A DNA stretch of 64,000 nt from Rahnella aceris (GCF_011684115.1 NZ_JAADJV010000005.1:248001-312000), one strand, 5' to 3'; numbered from the stretch's first letter, positions 42,601 through 51,679 are shown. Translations and numbers: made by a program. Notes: generated by a model not told the origin, from the letters alone.

Positions 42601-43036
42601 GGCCTTTATCACCGAGCAGTTCATCAACTGGTCGCTGTCGGATTCCGTCACGCGTGTGGTGCTAACCGTGCCTGCACCGTCGGAGGCCAACAGTGAAGAA
42701 GTGACAGAAATTCTGCTCAACGCTGCGCATCGCTGTTCGCTGGTGCTGGATATGCCTGCGCCGGAAGCCTATCTGGTGGATCTCCAGCAGGGGATTCAGA
42801 TTTTCGAGCTGCGTATGCATGCCGCTGAAATGGCGCACCGTATGCCGCTTCGCCATGAAATTCACCAACTGATCCTGGCTGGATTCCGCGAGCACGGCAT
42901 TACACTGCCATTCCCGCCATTCCAGGTGCGTATGGAAACACTGCACCGCGCGCAAAATGGCAATAACGCGACCTTTACCAGCAGCAGCGGAAGTGGCCGC
43001 AGCGGAAACAGTTCGCGCTCACCGGGCGATTTGTAA
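39668..43036 (+). CDS. mscM: Miniconductance mechanosensitive channel MscM (YjeP)
   Basis: A very large MscS-family channel of the inner membrane that opens under hypo-osmotic stress. The 1122-aa product has a signal peptide (MRLIPALLMSLLLSLPLMAGA), a long periplasmic coiled coil (about 25-460), eleven or so membrane segments (about 480-930), the pore helix region ALGVGLGFGLQEIFANFISG, and the cytoplasmic vestibule. A Ser/Gly-rich tail closes it. It starts at GTG 39668 after AAGGA, 47 bp after psd, in a likely psd-mscM operon. Confidence 0.94.
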   Translation: MRLIPALLMSLLLSLPLMAGAAPTEDQLKQELKQAEANKEMANQTQVVEALQSALNWLNEASVSAGRTAEYQKVIDDFPKLTQALRQELRNQPDKPPALDNSISAAQLEQQILQVSSQQLEETRQLRQEQDRSRDISDSLSLIPQQQSEARNALSDIDQRIQAATAAATSSPLAQAQLSALQAESAARKAKVDELELAQLSANNRQELSRMRTDLYKKRADFLDQQLQVLRNTLNNQRQQEAEQALEKTELLAEQSGELPHSISQQLQANRELSLALNQQAQRMDLISSQQRQAAAQTQQVRQAINTIREQAQWLGASNLLGETLRAQVARLPDMPKPQQLDRDMGQLRVQRLHYEDLLDKQAIYRQARQDDGKPLTTDQQKILDAQLRTQRDLLNSLLSGCDTQILELTKLKVANSQLVEALNDVHDAAHRYLFWVADVSAIGISYPVQVAHDLKRLVSLDSLSQLGGASMMMVTSKETLLPLFGALILVIISISSRKHYYAFLERASSKVGKVTQDHFSLTLRTVFWSILVAMPLPVLWAALGFGLQSAWPYPIAVAIGDGVTATLPILWAFMVSAALAHPQGLFVAHFGWPQRAVSRALRYYALSIWVLVPLIMALITFDNLNDREFSNTLGRLCFVILCLVVALVTNSLKRAGIPLYHDKKGNSENIINKTLWWMLLGAPIVAALASLMGYLATSQALLARLETSVAIWFVLLVIYHIIRRWMLIQRRRIAFERAKQRRAEMLNQRARGEEDGHQISTSNEGTVEIEEPVVDLDAISAQSLRLVRSLLTLIALISVIFLWSEIHSAFSFLENIHLWQVASTVQGVESMQPITLGSVLIAILVLIITTQLVRNLPALLELALLQHLDLTPGTGYAVLTVTKYVLLLIGGLTGFSLIGIEWAKLQWLVAALGVGLGFGLQEIFANFISGLIILFEKPIRIGDTVTIRNLTGSITRINTRATTIADWDRKEIIVPNKAFITEQFINWSLSDSVTRVVLTVPAPSEANSEEVTEILLNAAHRCSLVLDMPAPEAYLVDLQQGIQIFELRMHAAEMAHRMPLRHEIHQLILAGFREHGITLPFPPFQVRMETLHRAQNGNNATFTSSSGSGRSGNSSRSPGDL

Positions 43037-43052
43037 GAGAAAAGAGAACAGC

Positions 43053-43080
43053 AAAAGGGCAGATTCTTCTGCCCTTTTTT
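43053..43080 (+). terminator. Rho-independent terminator of mscM
   Basis: 11-bp stem AAAAGGGCAGA / TCTGCCCTTTT with a 4-base loop and a run of six T residues; it can act in both directions, toward the convergent deaminase gene as well. Confidence 0.9.
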
Positions 43081-43101
43081 AAGCACATTGGCTGATGGAG
43101 T

Positions 43102-44460
43102 TTACAGATCCGCGATTAGCGCTGCAGCAGCGTTGCGGTGCAAAGAGATCAGCGATTTGATATCCATGCCGACAATTTCACCGTCAGTCACCCGCCATTT
43201 CCCGCCGATCATCACCCGATCGGCTTTTTCCGCACCACACAATAGCAGCGCGGCAATCGGATCATGACTGCCGCTGAAACGTAATTCATCGAGTTTAAAC
43301 AGCGCCAGATCAGCCTGTTTGCCCACGGCAATCTGCCCGATATCATCGCGACCGATAAGCTTCGCCGAACCGCACGTCGCCCAGCCCAGCACTCGCTCCG
43401 GCGTGACATATTCCGCCCCGTATTTCAGACGTTGCAGATACAGCGCCTGCCGCGCTTCATACATCAGGTTTGATGCATCATTCGACGCCGAACCGTCAAC
43501 GCCCAGACCAATCGGTACGCCAGCGGCCTCCAGATCCCGCGTCGGGCACATACCGGAAGCCAGCCGCATATTCGACACCGGACAATGACAGATACCGGTG
43601 CCCGCCGCGCCCAGACGGCGGATTTCGTCGTCGTTAAAGTGAATACCGTGTGCCAGCCATGTCCGGTCACTCAGCCAGCCAACGCTTTCCAGATAATCGA
43701 CTGTACGCAGACCAAACATTTTCAGGCAAAACTGTTCTTCATCCAGCGTTTCCGCCAGATGCGTATGCAGCCGGACATCTTCCCGCTGCGCCAGTCTGGC
43801 GCTCTCACGCATAATTTCGGTGGTGACCGAAAACGGCGAGCAAGGTGCCAGTGCAATCTGCATCCACGCGCCCTCGCCGCGCTGATGATAGCGGTCAATC
43901 AGGCGCTGGCTGTCCTGCAAAATCACCTCGCCCGACTGGACCGTCTGTTCCGGCGGCAAACCGCCCTGCTCCTCGCCGAGACTCATCGAGCCGCGCGTCA
44001 GTAACGCACGCATGCCCAGCTCACGCACGACGCCCACCTGCACATCGATCGCCTCCTCCATGCCCTGCGGGAAAAGATAATGGTGGTCAGTGGTGGTAGT
44101 GCAACCGGAGAGCAACAGTTCAGCCATTGCGACGCGGCTTGCCAGGCCCAGCGCCTCCGGCCCTAAACGCGCCCAGACGGGATAAAGTTTTTTCAGCCAC
44201 GGGAATAACGGCACGTTGACCACGGGCGCCCAGGCCCGGGTCAGCGTCTGATAAAAATGATGATGAGTGTTAATCAGCCCCGGCAGCAGTACAGACTCGG
44301 AGGCATCATAAATATGATCTACCGGCTGCGAAGGTGGCTGACCCGCGGTCAGCAACTCAGCAATTTTCTGCCCTTCAGTGACGATGCCGCCACGGGCATC
44401 CAGTGAGTTGGCGGTAAAAACCGCCAGCGGATTTTTGATCCACGTGCGTTGCTCTGACAT
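43102..44460 (-). CDS. 8-oxoguanine deaminase-like amidohydrolase (AtzB/cog0402 family)
   Basis: A 452-aa zinc amidohydrolase. Metal and catalytic motifs are visible: LINTHHHFYQTLTRA (near 64), HTHLAE (near 230), LAHGIHF (near 267) and GVDGSASND (near 317). The THHHFYQTLTRA segment and the overall sequence are those of 8-oxoguanine deaminases, which turn 8-oxoguanine into urate and ammonia. Such proteins are often annotated as hydroxydechloroatrazine ethylaminohydrolase. Other purine or pyrimidine substrates (isocytosine, guanine) are possible. The start at 44460 follows AAGGA. It lies 94 bp downstream of an NCS2 permease on the same strand; E. coli has yjeM in this place. Confidence 0.82.
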   Translation of the reverse strand: MSEQRTWIKNPLAVFTANSLDARGGIVTEGQKIAELLTAGQPPSQPVDHIYDASESVLLPGLINTHHHFYQTLTRAWAPVVNVPLFPWLKKLYPVWARLGPEALGLASRVAMAELLLSGCTTTTDHHYLFPQGMEEAIDVQVGVVRELGMRALLTRGSMSLGEEQGGLPPEQTVQSGEVILQDSQRLIDRYHQRGEGAWMQIALAPCSPFSVTTEIMRESARLAQREDVRLHTHLAETLDEEQFCLKMFGLRTVDYLESVGWLSDRTWLAHGIHFNDDEIRRLGAAGTGICHCPVSNMRLASGMCPTRDLEAAGVPIGLGVDGSASNDASNLMYEARQALYLQRLKYGAEYVTPERVLGWATCGSAKLIGRDDIGQIAVGKQADLALFKLDELRFSGSHDPIAALLLCGAEKADRVMIGGKWRVTDGEIVGMDIKSLISLHRNAAAALIADL

Positions 44461-44554
44461 GTCTGACTTCCTTTTTAAGGTCACATTAAATTCAAAAAGT
44501 GAGTCAGCTCAGTTATGCCCTGTCTGCTGATCCAGGGGCGCAACGCGCAGAATT

Positions 44555-45919
44555 TCAGTGAACCTTGATCTCCTCCGCGACCACGCTGGTGCGTTCTGCA
44601 GGCATCAGTAAATTGAGCAGAATAGCGATAACGCCACCGCTGGTCACGGCATGCCCGAAGATATTGCCAACGATGGGTGGGAACTGACCAAGCACATCTG
44701 GCACGGCTTCAATGCCCAGACCGATGCCAAAGGCGATGGCAATTATCAGCATTTCACGACGTCCGACCGGCGACTGCGTCATGATTCGGATACCCGCCGC
44801 GACCACGCTGCCAAACATCACCAGCGTTGCGCCACCCAGCACCGGCGCAGGAATTTGCTGCAACACTTCGCCGATAAACGGAAACAGGCCTAGCACCAGT
44901 AATACCGCGCCAATATACATGCCGACAAAACGGCTGGCGACGCCGGTCATCTGGATCACGCCATTGTTCTGTGCAAATGTTGTGTTAGGAAATGACGAGA
45001 AGGCTGCGGCGATAAGGCAACTGATACCGTCAGCCAGAATCCCGCCCTGCAGACGTTTACGGAAGCTTTCTCCTTCAATCGGTTGCTGCGACAACATGCA
45101 GTTAGCGGTCAGATCACCCACCGCTTCCAGGATGCTGATAAACGATACCAGCGCGATCGGCACAAAAATAATCCAGTCAAACTTAAAACCAAAACGGAAC
45201 AGTTGCGGCAATGCAAACCAGTCGCCCTGCAAAGGTTTCACCGTCAGATGGCCGGTCAGCGCAGCGGCGATACAGCCGACAACAATGCCTAAAACTATTG
45301 ATGAAAGGCGCAGCCAGCGCACGTCGATGCGGTTGCAGGCGACAATCACCAGCAGCGTCAGTGCCCCCAGCCCGAGGTTAGCCGGTGCGCCGAAATTCGC
45401 GGCACCATGGCCGCCCGCCCAGTCGGTAATGCTGACTTTAATCAGGCTGATGCCAATCAGCGCGATTACGGTGCCGCTGACCAGCGGTGTAAACACGCGG
45501 CGCATCTGCCCGATAAACCGGCTAACCAGCAGCGGGATAAACGCCGCCACAAAGTTCACCCCAAAAATCATCGCCATGATGTCTTCAGGAGAGCCACCGC
45601 GGCTTTTCACCAACATACCGCCGGAGAGGATCACCCCCAGAAACGCAAAACTGGTACCTTGCAAACAAATCATCCCCGCGCCCACCGACATAAACCGGCG
45701 CGCCTGAATAAATGTCCCGATGCCGGAAGCCAGCAAAGACATGCTGATCAGATAAGGCAAGTAGGCATTCAGCCCGAGAACCGAGCCGATAATCAGCGGC
45801 GGCGTGATAATTCCGACCACGCTTGCCAGCACGTGCTGGATGGCGGTGAAAAATGCCGGTGCCGGTGCAATGCGCTCTTCCAGTCCATAAAGAAGTTCTT
45901 TGTCGTTGGATTCTGACAT
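44555..45919 (-). CDS. NCS2-family purine (xanthine-type) permease
   Basis: A 454-aa inner-membrane transporter with about 14 hydrophobic segments, related to E. coli XanP and UacT, which import xanthine or urate with protons. The NCS2 signature QNNGVIQMTGVASR (near 316) and the upstream ISILEAVGDLTAN (near 262) are present. The substrate cannot be read, but the deaminase gene 94 bp downstream points to a purine such as 8-oxoguanine, xanthine or urate. The leader (45920-46184) contains a small inverted repeat ACTTTT / AAAAGT at 46077-46096, possibly an operator. Confidence 0.86.
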   Translation of the reverse strand: MSESNDKELLYGLEERIAPAPAFFTAIQHVLASVVGIITPPLIIGSVLGLNAYLPYLISMSLLASGIGTFIQARRFMSVGAGMICLQGTSFAFLGVILSGGMLVKSRGGSPEDIMAMIFGVNFVAAFIPLLVSRFIGQMRRVFTPLVSGTVIALIGISLIKVSITDWAGGHGAANFGAPANLGLGALTLLVIVACNRIDVRWLRLSSIVLGIVVGCIAAALTGHLTVKPLQGDWFALPQLFRFGFKFDWIIFVPIALVSFISILEAVGDLTANCMLSQQPIEGESFRKRLQGGILADGISCLIAAAFSSFPNTTFAQNNGVIQMTGVASRFVGMYIGAVLLVLGLFPFIGEVLQQIPAPVLGGATLVMFGSVVAAGIRIMTQSPVGRREMLIIAIAFGIGLGIEAVPDVLGQFPPIVGNIFGHAVTSGGVIAILLNLLMPAERTSVVAEEIKVH

Positions 45920-46149
45920 AACGAGTTTTCCGGATAATAAGTGATGATCCGGTAATGCATAAATCAGGCCAGCAGCAAAAAATTTAGCTTAACTCAGGCA
46001 GAAGACCCTGTTTATGGCGCTTGGCGAGAAAGGGCCAGCACTGAAACTTTAAAATCAGCGCTGCGTCATTTAGGTACTTTTGTTTCAGTAAAAGTGCAGT
46101 TTTGGGTTTATTGCACAATGAAGGGGCAAAAAAGGGAAATCGTGGAAGG

Positions 46150-46175
46150 AAGCCCTGACCTTGGGAACAGGGCTT
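46150..46175 (-). terminator. Weak terminator after epmA
   Basis: 8-bp stem AAGCCCTG / CAGGGCTT with a 10-base loop, 10 bp beyond the epmA stop. The 3' flank is only pyrimidine-rich (CCTTCC), so Rho independence is doubtful. Confidence 0.45.
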
Positions 46176-46184
46176 AAGCACTCA

Positions 46185-47162
46185 TCAGGCGCGTGTCACC
46201 GGGAAGGCCAGGACATCACTCAGGCTGGCAGCACCCAGCGCAATCATAATCAGGCGGTCAACACCCAGCGCCACACCTGAACACTCCGGCATACCGTGTT
46301 CTAACGCATCCAGCAGATTGTTATCGACAGGATGCTGCGGCAGGCCGCGTGCCGCGCGTTTGCGGTTATCCTGCTCGAAACGCTGACGCTGCTCACGGCT
46401 GTCCGTCAGTTCACGGAAACCATTCGCCAGCTCAATGCCTTTGTAATACACCTCGAAACGCTCGGCGACGCGGTGATCTTCCGTACTGATTTCTGCCAGA
46501 GCGGCCTGCGTGGCCGGGAAATGATAGACGAATGTCGGTTTGTCGCGACCAATGTGCGGTTCTACACCCATCGTAAACAACAACTGTAACAGGGTGTCAC
46601 GGTCTTCTTCGGTATCAGCAATGTTGGATAAATCCAGTTTTGCCGCCGCTTCACGCAGTTCCGTTTTGTCGGCGGATAACGGATCCACACCGAGATGGCG
46701 GGTAAACGCCTGCTGATAAGACAGGGTTTCAGCGCTATCGCAATCGAGAACCTGCTGGAGTAAATCATCCACTTCATTCATCAGACGGTACATGTCATAA
46801 CGCGGACGGTACCATTCGAGCATGGTGAATTCCGGATTATGATGACGCCCGGCTTCTTCATTACGGAAACTGCGGCCCATCTGATAAATCGGCCCGCTGC
46901 CCGCAGCCAGCAAACGTTTCATGTGATATTCCGGGCTGGTCATCAGATACAACGTCATGCCGTCAGCCGCACCCGGCCCGACAAAACGCGTCTCAAACGG
47001 CACCAGATGAATGTCGGTCACCGTGGCCTGGCTCATTGCTGGCGTTTCAACTTCCAGTACGCCGCGATCGGCAAAGAAACGTCGAATCTCAGCGAGGATA
47101 GCCGCACGCTTCAACAAATTGGCGACGGGAGCACTGGGTTGCCAGCTTGCTGTTTCGCTCAT
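46185..47162 (-). CDS. epmA: EF-P beta-lysylation ligase EpmA (PoxA/GenX)
   Basis: EpmA is a truncated class II lysyl-tRNA-synthetase paralogue that attaches (R)-beta-lysine, made by EpmB, to lysine 34 of EF-P. The 325-aa product has only the catalytic core: motif 2 ([19 protein letters not shown], near residue 100) and motif 3 ([16 protein letters not shown], near 293); no tRNA anticodon-binding domain is present. Both partners, efp and epmB, are encoded 5-6 kb away. It is divergent from frdA. Confidence 0.96.
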   Translation of the reverse strand: MSETASWQPSAPVANLLKRAAILAEIRRFFADRGVLEVETPAMSQATVTDIHLVPFETRFVGPGAADGMTLYLMTSPEYHMKRLLAAGSGPIYQMGRSFRNEEAGRHHNPEFTMLEWYRPRYDMYRLMNEVDDLLQQVLDCDSAETLSYQQAFTRHLGVDPLSADKTELREAAAKLDLSNIADTEEDRDTLLQLLFTMGVEPHIGRDKPTFVYHFPATQAALAEISTEDHRVAERFEVYYKGIELANGFRELTDSREQRQRFEQDNRKRAARGLPQHPVDNNLLDALEHGMPECSGVALGVDRLIMIALGAASLSDVLAFPVTRA

Positions 47163-47265
47163 GGTGATTTACTCCGAATTCAGAAAAGTCATGCAGTCTA
47201 CCTGCATCCCCGCAGGCAAACAAATATCTCATTTTACGAAGCGCAATGCAGAGAAAGCCTAAACC

Positions 47266-47307
47266 TGCATTCACATCAAATTACCATGACTACCCCTTTG
47301 GTATAAT
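47266..47307 (+). promoter_or_regulatory. frdA promoter with FNR-like site
   Basis: A TATAAT -10 lies at 47302-47307. TGCAT-TCAC-ATCAA at 47266-47279 keeps 8 of 10 bases of the FNR consensus and is centred about 41 bp before the predicted start (near 47314), the class II activation distance. frdABCD is FNR-activated in E. coli. Confidence 0.55.
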
Positions 47308-47375
47308 AATTCTCTTACAAACAATAAGAATATCAGCCACCGGGACAGCGCCTGTATGTCATCGGGGTTCACTAA

Positions 47376-47417
47376 CTCTTCGATTATGAAGAGCTTTTCG
47401 CGGGTGTTTCAAACCCG
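47376..47417 (+). promoter_or_regulatory. Two hairpins in the frdA leader
   Basis: CTCTTC-GATTAT-GAAGAG (47376-47393) is followed by CTTTTCG, resembling a weak intrinsic terminator. CGGGT-GTTTCAA-ACCCG (47401-47417) lies 29 bp before the GTG. The leader is about 130 bases long if transcription starts near 47314. Confidence 0.45.
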
Positions 47418-47445
47418 ATCTCATTGATGATAGTGGAGGAATGCA

Positions 47446-49245
47446 GTGCAAACCTTTAACGCCGACATTGCAATTATAGGTGCAGGTGGGGCGGGTTTAC
47501 GCGCAGCAATAGCCGCAGCGGAAGCCAATCCCAACCTGAATATCGCGTTGATTTCGAAAGTGTACCCAATGCGCAGCCACACCGTGGCGGCCGAAGGCGG
47601 TTCTGCCGCTGTGACGCAAGATCACGACAGCTTTGATTTTCACTTCCAGGATACCGTTTCCGGAGGCGACTGGCTGTGTGAGCAAGACGTAGTGGATCAT
47701 TTCGTTCATCAATGCCCGACTGAAATGGCCCAGCTTGAACTGTGGGGCTGTCCGTGGAGCCGTAAGGATGACGGTTCCGTCAATGTTCGCCGCTTCGGCG
47801 GAATGAAGATCGAACGCACCTGGTTTGCCGCGGATAAAACCGGCTTCCATATGCTGCACACCCTGTTCCAGACCTCGCTGAAATACCCACAAATCAAACG
47901 ATTCGATGAGCATTTCGTCCTCGATATTCTGGTCGATGAAGGCCAGGTACGCGGCGTTGTCGCCATCAATATGATGGAAGGCACACGCGTGCAAATTCGG
48001 GCTAACGCCGTGGTCATGGCGACCGGCGGCGCAGGCCGTGTTTACCGTTACAACACCAACGGCGGTATCGTCACCGGCGATGGCATGGGCATGGCGTTCC
48101 GCCATGGCATTCCGTTGCGCGACATGGAGTTCGTGCAATATCACCCGACCGGCCTGCCGGGTTCCGGCATCCTGATGACAGAAGGCTGCCGCGGTGAAGG
48201 CGGCATTCTGGTCAACAAAGACGGTTACCGTTATCTGCAGGATTACGGCATGGGGCCGGAAACCCCTCTGGGCGAGCCGAAAAACAAATACATGGAACTC
48301 GGCCCGCGTGACAAAGTATCACAAGCGTTCTGGCACGAATGGCGCGCCGGACGCACCATCGAAACGCCGCGTGGCGACGTGGTATATCTGGATTTACGCC
48401 ATCTCGGCGAGAAAAAACTGCGTGAACGTCTGCCGTTCATCTGCGAACTGGCCAAAGCGTATGTCGGCGTCGATCCGATTACGGACCCGATCCCTGTTCG
48501 CCCTACCGCGCACTACACCATGGGCGGCATTGAAACCGATGCACAGTGTGAAACCCGTATCAAAGGTCTGTTCGCAGTCGGTGAATGTTCGTCTGTCGGT
48601 CTGCATGGCGCCAACCGTCTCGGCTCAAACTCACTGGCAGAACTGGTGGTGTTCGGGCGTATGGCCGGTGAAAAAGCGGCAGAACGCGCAGTTGAAGCCA
48701 AAGACACCGGCAACAGCGTCGCGCTCGAAGCGCAGGTGCGTGATATCGAAAACCGTGTTGCCGCGCTGATGGCACAGGAAGGCGACGAAAGCTGGGCCGC
48801 CATCCGTGACGAAATGGGTCTGGCGATGGAAGAAGGTTGCGGGATTTATCGCACTACCGAGCTGATGCAAAAAACCATCGATAAACTGGCCGAACTGAAA
48901 GAACGCTTCAAACGGGTGAAAATTCAGGATACCTCCAGTGTCTTTAATACCGACCTGCTGTATACCATCGAACTGGGTCATGGCCTGGAAGTAGCAGAAT
49001 GTATGGCGCATTCCGCCATCAATCGTCGCGAATCACGCGGCGCCCATCAGCGTCTCGATGAAGGCTGTACCGAACGCGATGACGTGAATTTCCTCAAACA
49101 TACTCTGGCCTTTTATCAGCCAGATTCCGCCCCGCGCCTCGAATATGGCGACGTGAAAATTACCACGCTGCCACCGGCAAAACGCGTGTACGGCGGGGAA
49201 TCTGAGACTCACGATAAAAAAGATAAGGAGCAATCACGTGGCTAA
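47446..49245 (+). CDS. frdA: Fumarate reductase flavoprotein subunit
   Basis: FrdA carries covalent FAD and reduces fumarate to succinate in anaerobic respiration. The 599-aa product shows the dinucleotide motif [14 protein letters not shown] (8-21), the FAD-histidine region [14 protein letters not shown] (42-55) and [21 protein letters not shown] (near 232). GTG start at 47446 after TGGAGG, as in E. coli. The last 8 bp overlap frdB. First gene of the frdABCD operon. Confidence 0.97.
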   Translation: MQTFNADIAIIGAGGAGLRAAIAAAEANPNLNIALISKVYPMRSHTVAAEGGSAAVTQDHDSFDFHFQDTVSGGDWLCEQDVVDHFVHQCPTEMAQLELWGCPWSRKDDGSVNVRRFGGMKIERTWFAADKTGFHMLHTLFQTSLKYPQIKRFDEHFVLDILVDEGQVRGVVAINMMEGTRVQIRANAVVMATGGAGRVYRYNTNGGIVTGDGMGMAFRHGIPLRDMEFVQYHPTGLPGSGILMTEGCRGEGGILVNKDGYRYLQDYGMGPETPLGEPKNKYMELGPRDKVSQAFWHEWRAGRTIETPRGDVVYLDLRHLGEKKLRERLPFICELAKAYVGVDPITDPIPVRPTAHYTMGGIETDAQCETRIKGLFAVGECSSVGLHGANRLGSNSLAELVVFGRMAGEKAAERAVEAKDTGNSVALEAQVRDIENRVAALMAQEGDESWAAIRDEMGLAMEEGCGIYRTTELMQKTIDKLAELKERFKRVKIQDTSSVFNTDLLYTIELGHGLEVAECMAHSAINRRESRGAHQRLDEGCTERDDVNFLKHTLAFYQPDSAPRLEYGDVKITTLPPAKRVYGGESETHDKKDKEQSRG

Positions 49246-49972
49246 AATGCGCAGCCTGAAGGTTGAGATCATGCGCTACAACCCGGAAACGGACAGCGCG
49301 CCGCATCCGGTGGTGTATGACGTGCCTTTCGATGAAACAACGTCACTGCTCGATGCTCTGGGCTACATCAAAGATCATCTGGCCGCTGACCTTTCCTATC
49401 GCTGGTCGTGCCGTATGGCAATCTGCGGCTCGTGCGGCATGATGGTGAATAGGGTGCCGAAGCTGGCGTGCAAAACCTTCCTGCGGGAATATCCGGACGG
49501 TATGCAGATTGAGGCGCTGGGGAACTTCCCGGTGGAACGTGATCTGGTGGTCGATATGACCCACTTTATCGAAAGCCTCGAAGCCATCAAACCTTACATT
49601 ATCGGCAATACCCGCACGATCGGCGAAGGCCCGGGCAAGCAAACTCCGGCGCAAATGGAGAAATATCACCAGTTCTCCGGCTGTATCAACTGTGGTTTAT
49701 GTTATGCCGCCTGCCCGCAGTTTGGACTGAATCCTGAATTCATCGGCCCGGCAGCTATCACGCTGGCGCATCGCTACAACCTCGATAACCGTGACCACGG
49801 CAAAGCACAACGTATGCCACAGCTCAACAGTCAGAATGGTGTCTGGAGTTGTACGTTCGTCGGTTATTGCTCCGAAGTCTGTCCGAAGCACGTCGACCCT
49901 GCCGCCGCCATTCAGCAAGGCAAAGTCGAAAGTTCGAAAGACTTCATGATCGCAAGGCTGAGACCGCAATGA
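49238..49972 (+). CDS. frdB: Fumarate reductase iron-sulfur subunit
   Basis: FrdB passes electrons from menaquinol at FrdCD to FrdA through three clusters. The 244-aa product has the 2Fe-2S motif [14 protein letters not shown] (58-71, with a later Cys at 78), the [12 protein letters not shown] cluster motif (near 149) and the C-terminal [11 protein letters not shown]. It starts with GTG inside the end of frdA (8-bp overlap). Confidence 0.97.
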   Translation: MAKMRSLKVEIMRYNPETDSAPHPVVYDVPFDETTSLLDALGYIKDHLAADLSYRWSCRMAICGSCGMMVNRVPKLACKTFLREYPDGMQIEALGNFPVERDLVVDMTHFIESLEAIKPYIIGNTRTIGEGPGKQTPAQMEKYHQFSGCINCGLCYAACPQFGLNPEFIGPAAITLAHRYNLDNRDHGKAQRMPQLNSQNGVWSCTFVGYCSEVCPKHVDPAAAIQQGKVESSKDFMIARLRPQ

Positions 49973-49983
49973 GGGAGGAAAAT

Positions 49984-50394
49984 ATGACGACTCAAAGTAC
50001 GGGCAGCAAACGTAAACCCTACGTGCGTGAGATGAAAGCCAGCTGGTGGAAAAATTTACCGTTCTACCGTTTTTATATGCTGCGTGAGGGCACGGCGGTT
50101 CCGGCAGTATGGTTCAGTCTCTTACTGCTGGCAGGGGTTTGCTCGTTACGTAACGGGCCTGAAAGCTGGGCGGGTTTTGTGAATTTTCTGCAAAATCCGG
50201 TGGTCTTGCTGATTAACCTGATCGCCCTGCTTGCGGCCCTGTTGCATACCAAAACCTGGTTCGAACTGGCACCGAAAGCCTCCATCCTGGTGGTGAAAGG
50301 TAAAAAGATGGGACCTGAACCGGTGATTGCCGGTTTCTGGGGCGTGACGATCGTTGTGACGCTGGTTGTTCTCGTCATCGCACTGTTTCTTTAA
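49984..50394 (+). CDS. frdC: Fumarate reductase membrane anchor subunit C
   Basis: FrdC anchors the enzyme and shares the quinone site with FrdD. The 136-aa product has three membrane segments (about 35-55, 67-90, 112-135) and the conserved [16 protein letters not shown]. The ATG at 49984 follows GGGAGGAAAAT; the N-terminus is five residues longer than in E. coli (QSTGS insertion). 11 bp after frdB. Confidence 0.95.
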   Translation: MTTQSTGSKRKPYVREMKASWWKNLPFYRFYMLREGTAVPAVWFSLLLLAGVCSLRNGPESWAGFVNFLQNPVVLLINLIALLAALLHTKTWFELAPKASILVVKGKKMGPEPVIAGFWGVTIVVTLVVLVIALFL

Positions 50395-50403
50395 GGAGGC
50401 GAC

Positions 50404-50763
50404 ATGAAAAATACTCTTCCTAAACGTTCAGACGAGCCGGTGTTCTGGGGATTGTTTGGTGCGGGCGGTATGTGGAGCGCAATTTTTGCGCCGGTGATGA
50501 TTCTGCTGGTGTGCTTCCTGCTGCCGCTGGGCTTTTTCCCCGGCGACGCACTGAGCTATCCACGCGTGCTGGCATTTGCGCAAAGCGGGATCGGGCGTCT
50601 GTTCCTGCTGCTGATGATCGTGCTGCCTCTGTGGTGCGGTCTGCACCGGATCCATCACTGCATGCACGACCTGAAGATCCACGTTCCGGCCGGAAAATGG
50701 GTGTTCTACGGGCTGGCGACGATCTTAAGTATCGTCACCCTTATCGTGCTGATCCGCCTCTGA
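50404..50763 (+). CDS. frdD: Fumarate reductase membrane anchor subunit D
   Basis: FrdD is the second membrane anchor. The 119-aa product has three hydrophobic segments and retains [18 protein letters not shown] and [21 protein letters not shown] ribosome site lies 4 bp upstream and the gene follows frdC by 9 bp. A strong terminator follows. E. coli ampC, whose promoter lies within frdD there, is absent. Confidence 0.95.
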   Translation: MKNTLPKRSDEPVFWGLFGAGGMWSAIFAPVMILLVCFLLPLGFFPGDALSYPRVLAFAQSGIGRLFLLLMIVLPLWCGLHRIHHCMHDLKIHVPAGKWVFYGLATILSIVTLIVLIRL

Positions 50764-50783
50764 TCCGCAAAGATCTGACTTTC

Positions 50784-50811
50784 CAGCGGCCATCTCTCTG
50801 GCCGCTGTTTT
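50784..50811 (+). terminator. Rho-independent terminator of frdABCD
   Basis: 9-bp stem CAGCGGCCA / TGGCCGCTG with a 6-base loop, followed by TTTTCATTCTTT. Confidence 0.9.
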
Positions 50812-50862
50812 CATTCTTTATCCGCAGGTTTTCCCTTTTTCTTTTTTGTTACCTACACTTAG

Positions 50863-50869
50863 AGAACAT
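50863..50869 (+). promoter_or_regulatory. Sigma-S-type -10 element of blc
   Basis: CTACACT in the context ACCTACACTTAGAG, close to the RpoS -10 consensus CTATACTTAA, about 12 bp before the expected start of a short blc leader. blc is RpoS-dependent in E. coli. Confidence 0.55.
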
Positions 50870-50887
50870 ACTAAGGAAGGAAACTCC

Positions 50888-51412
50888 ATGCGTATCTGGT
50901 CAAAACTCAGCGTTATCATCACAGCACTTATGTCAGTCGCGTGCAGCGTAACGCCGCCTGCTGACGTCAAAGTCGTCAATAATTTCGAACTCACCCGCTA
51001 TCTCGGTACCTGGTATGAAGTCGCCAGACTGGACCATAGTTTTGAAAGCGGACTGGAACGCGTCACCGCCAATTACAGCCTGCGCGATGATGGCGGCGTA
51101 AAAGTGATTAATCGCGGGTTTAATCCGCAGAAGAATAAATGGCAGGAAAGTGAGGGCAAAGGTTACTTCACCGGATCACCTGCGCGCGCGGCGCTGAAAG
51201 TGTCATTCTTCGGTCCGTTCTATGGCGGTTATAACGTCATAGAACTGGATAAAGATTATCGTTACGCGCTGGTCTGCGGACCGGATAAAAGCTATCTGTG
51301 GATCCTGTCCCGTACGCCAACGCTGGATGACAGCGTGAAGCAGCAACTTCTGCAAACGGCGCAGCAGTACGGATTTGATACCAGCAAACTGGTGTGGGTG
51401 AAACAGCCTTGA
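50888..51412 (+). CDS. blc: Outer-membrane lipoprotein Blc (bacterial lipocalin)
   Basis: Blc is a lipocalin that binds lysophospholipids at the outer membrane. The 174-aa product has a lipoprotein signal ending MSVAC (Cys about residue 19; the -3 residue is Ser, slightly atypical), then the lipocalin GTWYEVAR motif (near 41) and FFGPFYGGYNVIELD. Upstream are AAGGAAGG and a sigma-S-like promoter. It lies directly after frdD; ampC and gdx, which flank it in E. coli, are missing. Confidence 0.93.
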   Translation: MRIWSKLSVIITALMSVACSVTPPADVKVVNNFELTRYLGTWYEVARLDHSFESGLERVTANYSLRDDGGVKVINRGFNPQKNKWQESEGKGYFTGSPARAALKVSFFGPFYGGYNVIELDKDYRYALVCGPDKSYLWILSRTPTLDDSVKQQLLQTAQQYGFDTSKLVWVKQP

Positions 51413-51439
51413 TGCTTACACCATAAAACTCGCGCCATA

Positions 51440-51472
51440 AAAACAACACTGCCTGCATCAACGTGCAGGCAG
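51440..51472 (-). terminator. Terminator of ecnB (convergent with blc)
   Basis: 9-bp stem CTGCCTGCA / TGCAGGCAG with a 6-base loop; on the minus strand it is followed by TGTTGTTTTTA. Confidence 0.78.
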
Positions 51473-51501
51473 ACATCAGTTTACTTAACGTTATTCGCTC
51501 G

Positions 51502-51636
51502 CTATTGCGCGCTTTTCTGAATGGCTTCCCCACCGGCAGACACATCTTCACCTACGCCACGCGTGGTGTTGCAGGCTGTTAAGGCAGAAGACAAGATAAG
51601 AACAGACAAGATAGCGAGGATACTTTTCTTCAGCAT
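51502..51636 (-). CDS. ecnB: Entericidin B-like lipoprotein (toxin member)
   Basis: A 44-aa lipoprotein with a lipobox ending LTAC (Cys 22) and the entericidin motif [18 protein letters not shown]. In E. coli, EcnB promotes lysis in stationary phase and EcnA counters it. The start at 51636 has a strong AGGAAGGAG site. A sigma-S-type -10 lies 44 bp upstream, and ecnA lies upstream on the same strand behind its own terminator, the same arrangement as in E. coli. Confidence 0.93.
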   Translation of the reverse strand: MLKKSILAILSVLILSSALTACNTTRGVGEDVSAGGEAIQKSAQ

Positions 51637-51679
51637 ATAAATCTCCTTCCTATAAGAGAATGTAAAGTACGACACTTTT

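Noticed and set aside
44712..45707. Long open frame (331 codons) on the plus strand opposite the NCS2 permease
   Set aside because: It is an antisense shadow with low-complexity composition; the permease frame is clearly the real gene.
46020..46045. TGGCCC...CGCC as a sigma-54 promoter of the permease
   Set aside because: The GG to GC distance is 11 instead of 12 and the TTGC element is missing.
45984..46181. Open frame of 65 codons between the permease and epmA
   Set aside because: No ribosome site, no recognisable domain, and it covers the weak epmA terminator hairpin.
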